Assembly (NCBI GenBank): GCA_016939365.1
Contig: JAFGHD010000043.1
Span: forward strand, 1-37,818
DNA from: Bacteroidales bacterium
GTDB lineage: Bacteria > Bacteroidota > Bacteroidia > Bacteroidales > JAFGHD01
Direction of reading: 5' to 3'
DNA: 37,818 nt
Program-made: the position numbers and the translations under genes
The notes under the pieces: model-generated
The model's input: the letters and a program-made list of their open reading frames with translations, nothing else
The model's database searches: none
Told to the model about the DNA's origin: nothing
Shown: positions 16,630-27,000 of the stretch, piece by piece
Numbering within the stretch: position 1 is the stretch's first letter
Layout of the letters: each line of letters begins with the position of its first letter

Positions 16630-19600
16630 ATGAAAAGGCTTTTTACAAACCTGATTTTGGTTATGCTGGTATCTGCCGGTTTGGCACAAGGCTGGAGACC
16701 CGGTGAGATGCAGGTTCTTGTCGGCATTCAGTCACCTGAACAGGCAGAGATGCTGGCGTTCATGGGCGTGAGTTTCGAATGGATGGGTACGGAGACCGGC
16801 CAGGTAAGGGCGTATTTGGTCCCGGATGAGTTGGAGAGGATCCGGCAGTCGGGCATGGATTATAGCGTTGAGGTTGAAGACCTCAACCGGCATTACGAAA
16901 ATTATTGGCTGTCGGAGGATTTCTATCATTCCTACCAGCAGATCATTGACCTGGCCGACAGCCTGGAACAGAGTTTTCCATCGATCTGCAAAAAGCATCT
17001 GTTCGGTCAGTCGGTGGCTGGCCGGCAGCTGGCTGCGCTCAAGATCAGCGACAATGTCGGAACGGATGAACCCGAACCGGAGGTGATGTTTGACGGTGGG
17101 ATCCATGGCGATGAGATCGGATGTTCTGAAAATGTGATCCGGTTTGCAAGGGATCTCTGTCTTGATTATGGAGTGGACCCCACCACCACCGACCTGGTCA
17201 ACAACCGCGAGATATGGCTTTACCTCATGGTCAATCCCGACGGGAGGGTCAATATGAGCCGGTACAATAACAACGGCGTGGATCTGAACCGTGACTGGTG
17301 CTATATGTGGGATTCGTGGGGCGGAAGTCCCGGCGCCTGCTCCCAGGTGGAAAGCAAGGCTTTGAGAGACTGTATGTACGGGAATCAGTTCGTGGTACAC
17401 ACCACTTACCACAGCGGAACGGAATTCATTTCATACCCCTGGAGCTACCGCTCCAATCCGACTCCCGATCAGGCTCATATCGACCAGCTGGCAGCCCTGT
17501 ACTCCTCAGTGTCGGGTTATTCAAATCTGCCCTATGGTCAGGGGTACAGCGGGATGTATGCCATCAACGGCAGCACGAAGGACGGCAACTACGGGATAAT
17601 GGGCTCCATCTCCTGGTCCCTTGAGATTTCCAACAGTAAACAGCCGCCTGCCTCACAGATCATGCTGTATTACAACCGCAATTATCCCTCGATGATGACA
17701 TTGATCGAGTACTCCGGTTATGGACTGCAGGGCCTTGTGACCGATGCAGTATCGGGCCAGCCTGTGGCAGCCAGCATCTTCGTCAGCCAGGGAAGTACAA
17801 ATTATTTCCCGACCTATACCGATCCGGAGGGTGGGGATTATCATAAATACGTCCTTCCGGGTACCTATTCCATCAGGGTGGTGGCCAACGGATATGTCAC
17901 ACAGATCATGAACAGCATCACAGTGGTGGCCGGAAACCCGACCAATACGGATTTTCAGCTTCAGCCGCAGGAAGGGCAGTTCGTCTACCGGTTTACCGCC
18001 TCACAGATCCCCGACAACAATTCCAGCGACGAAGGGAACACCCCTGCAGTGATCGGTCCTCCCGACAATATCAACTACTCCATCGGCAAGAACGGATGGT
18101 GTATCCTGGATATGCAGATTCCTATTGCTGATGGGGCCGGTCCTGACATCCGGGTACATGAAGGGGATTCCTCGCCGGAAGGATACACCTGTTATGCAGG
18201 CGAAACCATCGACGGCCCATGGATCAGCATGGGCACCGGGACGGGAACCACTGAGTTCGATATCGCACAGGCAGGTCTTCCCGATGTACAGTTCATCAAG
18301 ATCGTGGATGACGGAGACGGCCAGGCCAACGTTGCGGATGCAGGCTTTGACCTGGATGCCATTGAGGCCCTGGAGCCCGTCTCAGGGATATACCTGGCCC
18401 TGTTCGAGTATGTCATCGATGATGCTTCTGGCAACAACAACGGCAAGATCGACCCGGGTGAAACGGTCGACCTGATCGTCACCCTCAGGAACAACGGGGA
18501 CGTGACAGCCGAAAATGTCACCGGAACGGTTTCCGTCTCCACCTCCTTCATCACCTTGAACATGGCCACGGTCAGCTTCGGGAATATTGCACCCGGCGGA
18601 TCAGCCTCCGGTACCTTCACCTTCACGGCATCCCCGTCTACACCGGCCGGTTATCCCTTCGATATGAACCTTGATGTCACCTCCAACGGCGGCACTTACA
18701 ACAACAGCTTCGTCATGAGCTTTGTGGTGGGTCAGATCCCCGTGATCATCATTGACCTGGACGGGAACCACAATTCGGCGCCTGCCATGGAGGCCGCCAT
18801 GCAGGCCAATGGGATCAATCCCGATGTTTCAAGCGTTTTCCCGGCCGATATCGGCATCTATAGCTCTGCCTTTGTATGCCTGGGCGTTTATTCCGACAAC
18901 CATGTACTTACTTCATCTGAGGGTCAGGCATTGGCAGCCTTCCTGAACAACGGCGGCCGGGTGTATATGGAAGGCGGTGATACCTGGTATTATGATCCCG
19001 CAACGCCCGTGCACAGCATGTTCAACATCAACGGTGTGGATGACGGGGACGATGACCTCGGCACCATCAACGGGCAAGCCGGAACATTCACAGAAGGAAT
19101 GAGTTTCAGCTACAATGGGGATAACCTCTGGATCGACCATATCGAGCCCATATCACCGGCTTACATGATCCTGATGAACCAGTCCCCCAGTTACGGCACG
19201 GGAGTGGCGTATGATCAAGGATCATACAGGACCATCGGTTGTTCCCATGAGTTCGGTGGCCTCACAGATGGGGCCACTCCCTCAACAAAGGAGGAACTGA
19301 TGCATGAATACCTGGCCTTTTTCGGCGTGCTTCCCGATTATCTCATGGCGGCCTTCACCGCCGACCAGACAGAGGTCTGCGAAGGGGAGACTGTGAATTT
19401 CACCGATAACTCCTCAGGCAATGTCACCTCCTGGAGCTGGGAGTTCCCGGGGGGAACCCCTGCCACCTCCACCCAGCAGGATCCGTCAGTCGTTTACAAT
19501 ACTGCCGGGACCTATGATGTCACCCTGACCGTTTCGGATGGTACAAATACCCATTCCCTTACCAAGGAGAATTACATTTCGGTCCTTACTGTTCCACCTG

Positions 19601-20139
19601 CGCCCGGGACACCCCAGGGACCTGAACAGGTATGTGTGAACCTCACACCCACCACCACCTACAACACCTCCGGATCTGCCGGGGCTGAGAGCTATATCTG
19701 GGATATCCAGCCTCAGGATGCGGGATCGATATCCGGAACCGGAACCACAGGCACTGTAGCATGGAATCTTTGGGAAGGTACGGCGACAATTTCTGTCAAA
19801 GCGGTGAACGATTGCGGAGAGAGTGCTTTTTCCCAGGGGCTTGAAGTTTGGTGCGTTATTTGCACAGGTGCGGCTGAAATTGAGGTGGGGCATGAATGGC
19901 TGATCACACCCAATCCGAATGATGGCCGGTTCATCATACAAAATGCCGCCCATGATCTGTCCGGGATCAACCTCAGGGTCCTCCGCACTGACGGAAAAGA
20001 GATCTATTCCGGCAGTGACCTTCAAACCGACAGCAGGGGAGAGATCAGGATGAACATTCCTGAAGTACCTGCGGGAGTGTACATCCTTGCAATCAGGACA
20101 GGCCAGCTGGACATATATAAGAAAATAGTTATTTATTAA
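16630..20139 (+). CDS. Secreted M14 zinc carboxypeptidase, multidomain, with T9SS sorting domain
   Basis: A 1169-residue exoprotein. Signal peptide 1-19 ends in AGLAQG. A ~85-residue pro-region precedes the M14 catalytic domain (about 108-360). Zinc ligands are His159 and Glu162 (GGIHGDEIG) and His261 (HTTYHSG); substrate Arg221 lies in VDLNRDW and catalytic Glu332 in WSLEIS. Next come a CarboxypepD_reg-like domain (~365-445), a discoidin/CBM-like jelly roll (~450-590), a CARDB-like domain starting at SGNNNGKIDPGET (~592-700), an alpha/beta module (~701-905), a PKD domain (~908-982), an Ig/PKD-like domain and the T9SS tail (ITPNPNDGRF, VPAGVYILAI). Expected role: trimming C-terminal residues from extracellular peptides. 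It stands upstream of two C25 peptidases with a 45-nt gap. Confidence 0.92.
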   Translation: MKRLFTNLILVMLVSAGLAQGWRPGEMQVLVGIQSPEQAEMLAFMGVSFEWMGTETGQVRAYLVPDELERIRQSGMDYSVEVEDLNRHYENYWLSEDFYHSYQQIIDLADSLEQSFPSICKKHLFGQSVAGRQLAALKISDNVGTDEPEPEVMFDGGIHGDEIGCSENVIRFARDLCLDYGVDPTTTDLVNNREIWLYLMVNPDGRVNMSRYNNNGVDLNRDWCYMWDSWGGSPGACSQVESKALRDCMYGNQFVVHTTYHSGTEFISYPWSYRSNPTPDQAHIDQLAALYSSVSGYSNLPYGQGYSGMYAINGSTKDGNYGIMGSISWSLEISNSKQPPASQIMLYYNRNYPSMMTLIEYSGYGLQGLVTDAVSGQPVAASIFVSQGSTNYFPTYTDPEGGDYHKYVLPGTYSIRVVANGYVTQIMNSITVVAGNPTNTDFQLQPQEGQFVYRFTASQIPDNNSSDEGNTPAVIGPPDNINYSIGKNGWCILDMQIPIADGAGPDIRVHEGDSSPEGYTCYAGETIDGPWISMGTGTGTTEFDIAQAGLPDVQFIKIVDDGDGQANVADAGFDLDAIEALEPVSGIYLALFEYVIDDASGNNNGKIDPGETVDLIVTLRNNGDVTAENVTGTVSVSTSFITLNMATVSFGNIAPGGSASGTFTFTASPSTPAGYPFDMNLDVTSNGGTYNNSFVMSFVVGQIPVIIIDLDGNHNSAPAMEAAMQANGINPDVSSVFPADIGIYSSAFVCLGVYSDNHVLTSSEGQALAAFLNNGGRVYMEGGDTWYYDPATPVHSMFNINGVDDGDDDLGTINGQAGTFTEGMSFSYNGDNLWIDHIEPISPAYMILMNQSPSYGTGVAYDQGSYRTIGCSHEFGGLTDGATPSTKEELMHEYLAFFGVLPDYLMAAFTADQTEVCEGETVNFTDNSSGNVTSWSWEFPGGTPATSTQQDPSVVYNTAGTYDVTLTVSDGTNTHSLTKENYISVLTVPPAPGTPQGPEQVCVNLTPTTTYNTSGSAGAESYIWDIQPQDAGSISGTGTTGTVAWNLWEGTATISVKAVNDCGESAFSQGLEVWCVICTGAAEIEVGHEWLITPNPNDGRFIIQNAAHDLSGINLRVLRTDGKEIYSGSDLQTDSRGEIRMNIPEVPAGVYILAIRTGQLDIYKKIVIY

Positions 20140-20155
20140 AACCGAAAGGAAATCA

Positions 20156-20163
20156 TACATTTG
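20156..20163 (+). promoter_or_regulatory. -7 element TACATTTG for the first C25 peptidase
   Basis: TACATTTG matches TAnnTTTG, 21 nt before the ATG at 20185. It overlaps an in-frame TTG at 20161 that could be taken as a start, which argues against that start. The gene can therefore be transcribed separately from the M14 gene. Confidence 0.5.
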
Positions 20164-20184
20164 TCCTTTTCTAAAATTGAAACA

Positions 20185-23100
20185 ATGACGAAAATTTCAC
20201 TGCATCTCACACTGTTTTTGCTCCCATTCATGGCTTTTCCCCAGGAAGTTGTCTATTCCGGCAGCTGGGGGAAGGCAGGCTACACCCTGCAGGAGCAGGG
20301 TACGGAAGGGATCAGGGTCGGTTTTTCGGTTACCCGCTTTGTAATCAGTGATGTTCAGATCAACGGGGAGGGGATGTCGGCGATTTCCCTGCCTGAGGCG
20401 ATCCTTCCCAATCAGGCAGGTGCTCCGGATCTGCCCGGACTGGCCCGTTACATAGCAGTACCTGCCGGAGCCACAGCCACACTCAGGGTGACGGCCAGCC
20501 GGACTGAAACCCTTCAGGGAATGAATATTGCACCAGCGCCCAGGATTCCATGGGATACGGAGAGAGAAGCACTGGATTATCAGAAAGATGAAACCATTTA
20601 TTCCGCAGACAGGTTTTATCCGGAAACCCCGGTCATCCTCTCGGAAACCGGAACCATACGTGGTGTAGATGTCGTTCTTCTGGGCATTACCCCATTCGGA
20701 TATAATCCGGTGTCGAAGGAGCTGATCATTTACCGTGACCTCGAGGTGGAGATATCCTTTGAAGGTGGGACGGGCTTGTTCGGTGACGAGCGGCTGAGAA
20801 GCCGCTGGTGGGATCCGATCCTCCGTGACATGCTGCTCAATGAAGCCTCCCTGCCTGATCTGGATTATGGAAGGATGTACAGGAGCGGCAAGGAAGATGG
20901 TTGTGAATACCTGATCATCTCTCCTGATGGTGCGGAGTTTCAGTCATGGGCTGACTCCATCAGCCTGTTCCGTAACCGGCAGGGTATCCTGACCGATGTG
21001 GTCACCCTTTCTGAGATTGGCGGCAATACGGCAAACAGCATCGAGACCTATCTCAACAACGCCTATAATACCTGGACCATTCCCCCGGCAGCGGTGCTGT
21101 TCCTTGGGGATTACGGGACCAATGCCTCCAACAGCATCATCGCTCCCATATGGACCAATTACTGTGCATCCGACAACATCTTCGCCGATGTCAACGGCGA
21201 TAACCTGCCGGATATCGTCCATGCCCGGATCACTGCCCAGAATGCGGCACACCTGGAAACGATGGTCGGGAAATTCCTCTCCTATGAGCGTAATCCCCCG
21301 ACGAACCCGCATTATTACGATCACCCCATCACGGCGATGGGATGGCAGACCGAACGATGGTTCCAGATCTGCTCGGAAGTGATCAATGGTTTCTGGGAGT
21401 TTGGATTGGGAAAGGAGCCGGTGCGGGAGAACAACATTTATGAGGGAACACCGACCGGCATCTGGTCTACGGCCCAGAATACCAACACGGTGGTGGCCTA
21501 TTTCGGACCTGCAGGACTCGGATATATTCCGCAGACCCCTGACCACCTGATCGACTGGAATGCAGATGCTGAAAGCATCAATGCCGACATCAATGCCGGT
21601 GCATTCATGATGGTCCACCGTGATCACGGATACGAACAGGGATGGGGAGAGCCTGATTACAGTTCAAGCGACCTGACCGGGCTCAGCAACGATGACCTGA
21701 TCTACGTCTTTTCTGTGAATTGTCTCACGGGAAAGTATAATATGAGCGGCGAATGCTTTACGGAAGCCTTTCACCGGCACCAGCAAGGTGCCCTGGGACT
21801 GATCGCCGCCTCTGAAGTTTCATATTCGTTCGTCAACGATACCTATGTATGGGGTCTGATGGATAACCTGTGGCCCCAGTTCATGCCGGGATTCGGAACC
21901 AACCCGCCATCAAGGGATATCCTGCCTGCTTTCGGCAATGCCGCGGGGAAGTATTTCCTCCAGCAGTCGGGATGGCCTTATAATACCAGCAATAAGCTGG
22001 TGACCTATCACCTGTTCCATCCGCACGGCGATGCCTTTTCCACGGTATATTCCCACATGCCCCAGGAGCTGACGGTCCTGCACAACGGAGCCCTGCTTGA
22101 CGGAGCCAGCACCTATTCGGTGGTTGCAGATACATGTGCACTGATCTGTCTTTCCGTGAACGGTGAGATCATCGGGGTAGCTGAAGCGACTGGAGAACCT
22201 GTTGACGTGCAGATCATATCCCAACCGACCGGCACCACCGTGGAGCTTACTGTGACCCGGCAGGATTATTACCGGCATACCGAAACCATTCCCGTCGTCC
22301 CGGCCAATGTGCCCTATGTGGTCTATGAAAGCCATCTCCTTGATGATACAGGCGGTAACAACAATGGACTGATGGATTATGGCGAGACCATCCAGCTGAC
22401 CGTCACCATGGAGAACATCGGAATGCAGGCCGCCAGCAATGTGAACGTCACGCTCGGTACCGCCCACCCTGAGATCACCATCACAGACGGAACGGAGACT
22501 TTTGGCAACTTCACTCCCGGATCCACAGTGACCCGGCAGGATGCCTTCACCTTTGATGTCTCAGGCCTGATCAACGACCAGGATAAGGTGGTTTTCGACC
22601 TGGAAGCAAACGACGGGAGCAATACCTGGATGAGTTATTTCCTGATCGTGGCACATGCGCCCGATCTGGGGATCGAATCCTTCGGGATATCCGATCCCTC
22701 CGGTAACGGCAATGGCAGGCTGGATCCGGGAGAGACAGCTGATATTTCAATCACTCTGGTTAACGAAGGCAGTTCAGGAGCCATGAACGTTACGGGGACC
22801 CTCTCCTGCTCCGATCCGGTGATATCGATCAGCCAGGCCACACAGTCATACGGCAACCTGAACCCCGGAGCAAGCGCAGAAAAGTCATTTACCGTGACAG
22901 TGGATCCTGCGGCACCCCAGGGACACCAGGTAACCTTCGAAATCTCCATCACCGCCGACGGAGGAGTAACCACACAGGGATCCTTCATCACATTTATCGG
23001 CAAGTTCCCGGTATTGATTCTTGACCTTGACCCGAAGAATTATTCGGGCCCTGAAATATACAACACATTCCAGGAAATTGAGGTCTACGCGGATTATGCC

Positions 23101-23922
23101 ACCGCCTTCCCTCCCGACCTGGGATTGTACAAGAACATCTTTGTCTGCCTGGGCATTCACTTCAACAACCATGTACTCACCGAAACGGAAGGACAGCAAC
23201 TCAGGGACTTTTTGCTGGAGGGTGGAAACCTTTACATGGAAGGCAAGGTTACATGGCTTAACGATCCGCCGACACCGGTTCATCCGATGTTCGACATCAT
23301 TGCAGTCCAGGATACCTGGTTCGAATATTTAAATATCCTGGGTATGCCCGGAACCCTTACAAACGGTATGGACTTCGGGTATACAGGGGAAAATCCCTAT
23401 AACAACTACTACCTTGAACCTGACGGACAGGCCCATGTCATCTTTACGGTTCAGGATCCTCTCATGGGGTGCGGTATTGCCAACGACGAAGGAGATTACA
23501 GGACCATCGGCACCACCTTTGAATTTGGGAAACTGGCCGATGGAGCATCTCCCTCCACGAAACCGGAGCTCATGCAGATCATCATGGATTTCTTCGATGG
23601 CCTGATTACGGGAAATCCGGAAGAACGGCCCGCATCCCTTACTGATGCCCGGTCCATATCTGTTTATCCCAACCCGTTCCGTGAGGAAGTCGTCATCATG
23701 TTCACGACGGAAAAAGACTCACGGATTTCTGTCGAAATATTTGCTTCTTCCGGACAACTGGTCAGTACACTGATACATTCCCTGCCGCTGGATCCCGGTA
23801 TGCACCAGGTCAGTTGGAAGGGGACATCCGATTCCGGCCGTACAGTACCGGCAGGTATCTATCTGGTGAGAATCAGTGACGGAAAGGAAGTGGTCACAAC
23901 CCGAATGGTCAGGATTGATTAG
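20185..23922 (+). CDS. Gingipain-like C25 cysteine peptidase with CARDB-like pair, alpha/beta module and T9SS sorting domain
   Basis: A 1245-residue exoprotein. Signal peptide ends near FMAFPQ. A C25 propeptide (~22-225) is followed by the caspase-like catalytic domain (~230-640). The catalytic pair is His481 in VHRDHGYEQGWGEP and Cys513 in FSVNCLTGKYN; their 32-residue spacing closely matches His211/Cys244 of RgpB. A gingipain-type Ig domain follows, then two CARDB-like domains (from ~715 and ~831; motifs GGNNNGLMDYGET, SGNGNGRLDPGET), then an alpha/beta module (~939-1142) homologous to that in the M14 protein. A FlgD-like T9SS tail (VYPNPFREEVVI, VPAGIYLVRI) ends it. Arg/Lys specificity cannot be inferred. 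A close paralogue follows 113 nt downstream. Confidence 0.92.
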   Translation: MTKISLHLTLFLLPFMAFPQEVVYSGSWGKAGYTLQEQGTEGIRVGFSVTRFVISDVQINGEGMSAISLPEAILPNQAGAPDLPGLARYIAVPAGATATLRVTASRTETLQGMNIAPAPRIPWDTEREALDYQKDETIYSADRFYPETPVILSETGTIRGVDVVLLGITPFGYNPVSKELIIYRDLEVEISFEGGTGLFGDERLRSRWWDPILRDMLLNEASLPDLDYGRMYRSGKEDGCEYLIISPDGAEFQSWADSISLFRNRQGILTDVVTLSEIGGNTANSIETYLNNAYNTWTIPPAAVLFLGDYGTNASNSIIAPIWTNYCASDNIFADVNGDNLPDIVHARITAQNAAHLETMVGKFLSYERNPPTNPHYYDHPITAMGWQTERWFQICSEVINGFWEFGLGKEPVRENNIYEGTPTGIWSTAQNTNTVVAYFGPAGLGYIPQTPDHLIDWNADAESINADINAGAFMMVHRDHGYEQGWGEPDYSSSDLTGLSNDDLIYVFSVNCLTGKYNMSGECFTEAFHRHQQGALGLIAASEVSYSFVNDTYVWGLMDNLWPQFMPGFGTNPPSRDILPAFGNAAGKYFLQQSGWPYNTSNKLVTYHLFHPHGDAFSTVYSHMPQELTVLHNGALLDGASTYSVVADTCALICLSVNGEIIGVAEATGEPVDVQIISQPTGTTVELTVTRQDYYRHTETIPVVPANVPYVVYESHLLDDTGGNNNGLMDYGETIQLTVTMENIGMQAASNVNVTLGTAHPEITITDGTETFGNFTPGSTVTRQDAFTFDVSGLINDQDKVVFDLEANDGSNTWMSYFLIVAHAPDLGIESFGISDPSGNGNGRLDPGETADISITLVNEGSSGAMNVTGTLSCSDPVISISQATQSYGNLNPGASAEKSFTVTVDPAAPQGHQVTFEISITADGGVTTQGSFITFIGKFPVLILDLDPKNYSGPEIYNTFQEIEVYADYATAFPPDLGLYKNIFVCLGIHFNNHVLTETEGQQLRDFLLEGGNLYMEGKVTWLNDPPTPVHPMFDIIAVQDTWFEYLNILGMPGTLTNGMDFGYTGENPYNNYYLEPDGQAHVIFTVQDPLMGCGIANDEGDYRTIGTTFEFGKLADGASPSTKPELMQIIMDFFDGLITGNPEERPASLTDARSISVYPNPFREEVVIMFTTEKDSRISVEIFASSGQLVSTLIHSLPLDPGMHQVSWKGTSDSGRTVPAGIYLVRISDGKEVVTTRMVRID

Positions 23923-24035
23923 TGATGCGTACACCTGAAGAGAAGAAATGTACGGGAAGAAGATTATGACCGGTTGAATAAATATGAGAAAACAAACATA
24001 GATCAATAATTTTATTAACCAAATCACTTTTAAAG

Positions 24036-27000
24036 ATGAAAAATTTGAAAACCAAAATGTTGAATTTTATTCGCGACATGCAGTATATGCTGTATGCGGT
24101 GATGCTGGTTTCAGCCACTGTCCTGCAGGCTCAGGAGGTGGTTTACCAGGACAGCTGGGGAAACGAAGGGTATACTTTGGAGCAGCAATCTGCTGACGGG
24201 GTTAAGGTGAATTTCTCCATTACCCGGTTTACCATGCGGGATGACCAGATCAATGGTGAATCGATGCGGGTGATCGATCTTCCCGGGCATTTTCTTCCCA
24301 ACGATGAAGGGGCTCCGAACCTTCCCGGTTCAGGGCGCTTCATTGCCATTCCTCAGGGTGCAGAGGCTGTTGTGGAGGTGATATCCGCCCGGACAGACAA
24401 ATTCCAGGACGTTGACCTGGCCCCTGCCTTCCGGATCCCGTGGGATACGGAACCGGGTCCGCTCCAGTATGAAAAAGACATGACGATCTACGGGCAGGAT
24501 GCCTTTTATCCAGCGCAACCGGTCCAGCTGTCAGAACTTACCGAGATCCGCGGCGTGGACGCTGTGATGCTGGGAATCACTCCTTTCCAGTACAATCCGG
24601 TGACCAGGGAGCTGATCGTTTACCGCGACCTGGAGATCCGGGTGACTTTTGAAGGAGGCAACGGTCAGTTCGGTGACAACCGCCTGAGGAGCAGGTGGTG
24701 GGACCCGTTGTTCAGCGACATGTTCCTCAACTTTGAGACCCTGCCGGAGATGGACTATAACCGTTCTTTCCAGGGCGACACCAGGGATACCGGTTGTGAG
24801 TACCTGATCGTTGTCCCCACGGGAGCTGAGTTCCAGCAATGGGCCGACTCCATCAGGATCTTCCGCAACAGGCAGGGCATCCAGACCGATGTGGTAACCG
24901 TTGATGACTGCGGCGGAAATACAGCCACGGCTCTGGAGGCATATTTCAACAATGCCTACAACAACTGGGACATAGTTCCGGCAGCCGTCCTGCTGATGGC
25001 GGATTACGGCACCAACCCGGCGATGAACATCATAGCGCCGATATACAACAACTACTGTGCTTCGGATAATATCTACGCCGATGTCACCGGTAACTCAATG
25101 CCCGATATCGTTTTTGCAAGGATGACGGCCAACAGTGCTTCACAGCTGCAGGTGATGGTGACCAAATTCCTGAATTATGAGAGGACCCCACCGACCAATC
25201 CCGATTTCTACCAGCACCCCATCACCGCACTGGGATGGCAGACCGAAAGGTGGTTCCAGATCTGTTCGGAAACCGTCGGCGGTTACTGGAAACATGAGCT
25301 CGGCAAGGAGCCTGTGAGGATCAATGCAATTTTCTCCGGGAATCCCACCACTATCTGGTCCACTGCACAGAATACCAGTACGGTAGTGAATTTCTTCGGC
25401 CCCAATGGGCTGGGATATATTCCTGCCACTCCCGCCGAACTCGGCGGATGGAGCGGCGGCAATGCCACCATGGTGAACAATGCCATCAACAGCGGCTCTT
25501 TTATGCTGCAACACCGCGACCATGGGTGGGAGCAGGGCTGGGGCGAACCTGCCTATTCCTCCACCAACATCAACGCACTGACCAATACCGACCTGACGTT
25601 TGTGCTTTCCATCAACTGTCTTACCGGGAAATACAATATGGGCGGCGAGTGTTTCACCGAGAAGTTCCACAGGCATACCGCCTCAGGTAACAATTCGGGT
25701 GCCCTGGGTCTCACTGCCGCATCCGAAGTTTCCTATTCTTTCGTGAACGACACCTATGTGTGGGGACTGTATGACAACATGTGGCCGGATTTTATGCCCA
25801 CCTACGGCACCACTCCGGATTCGAGGGATATCCGTCCCGCTTTCGGCAATGCGGCCGGCAAGTATTTCCTTCAGTCTTCCAACTGGCCTTACAACACCAG
25901 CAACAAGATGGTCACCTACAATCTTTTCCATCACCACGGCGATGCCTTCAACTGGGTATATTCCGAGGTTCCCCAGAACCTGACTGTGTCACATGAATCC
26001 TCGCTGGCACCGGGTGCCACTACCTTCGAGGTGACTGCCGATGACGGCTCATTCATTGCGCTCAGCGTCAATGACGAGATCATTGGTACGGGTGACGGAA
26101 CGGGTGCACCGGTCTCCATCGAGATACCGTCACAGACGCCTCCGGGACAGATGAGGGTAGTGGTTACCAAGCAGAATTACTACCGTTATGAGGCGCTGGT
26201 GGATATTCAGTATAGTACGACCGCCTTTGCCGGTGATGATGCCGTGATCTGCGAGGGAAGCGACTATCAGTGCATGGGTACAGCCACCAATTACAACTCT
26301 GTCGAGTGGAGTACTTCCGGAACCGGAACCTTCGATAACACTGCCATACTCGAACCGCTTTACACTCCCAGTACCGATGACATCCTGAATGGTTCAGTCA
26401 CCCTGACACTGACAGCCATAGGTGCCTCCGTGACAGTCAACGACGATATGGATCTCACCATCATCGCCGCAGCCACCGGAGATGCCGGATCAGACGGACT
26501 GATCTGCGAGACCGATGTGTTCCAGATCACTGAAGCCGCCGCTGACAATTATTCCTCTATAATGTGGTCCACTTCAGGTGACGGTACCTTTGATGATGCC
26601 ACCCTGATGAACCCGGTTTACACTCCCGGAACCCAGGATCTCTTTAACGGCTCTGCCATCCTCACCATGATGGTTTACGGCAACCAGCCTTGCGGCGATG
26701 TGCAGGACGACCTGGTGCTTACCATTGAAAAGCAGGCGGAAGCCTTCGCAGGAGCGGATGCCACTATATGTGAAACAGACGGCTATCAGCTCATGGATGC
26801 CACCGCCGGCAACTATTCCTCACTTGCCTGGACTACCGCGGGAGATGGCACTTTCGATGATGCCACCATACTGAATCCGACCTATACACCGGGTGCAGGC
26901 GATATCTCCGCCGGATCGGTCACCCTGACAATTACTGCCATCGGCAATCAGCCGTGCGGTGACGTAGATGCCCAGATGGTTCTTTCCATTGTAGCAACCG

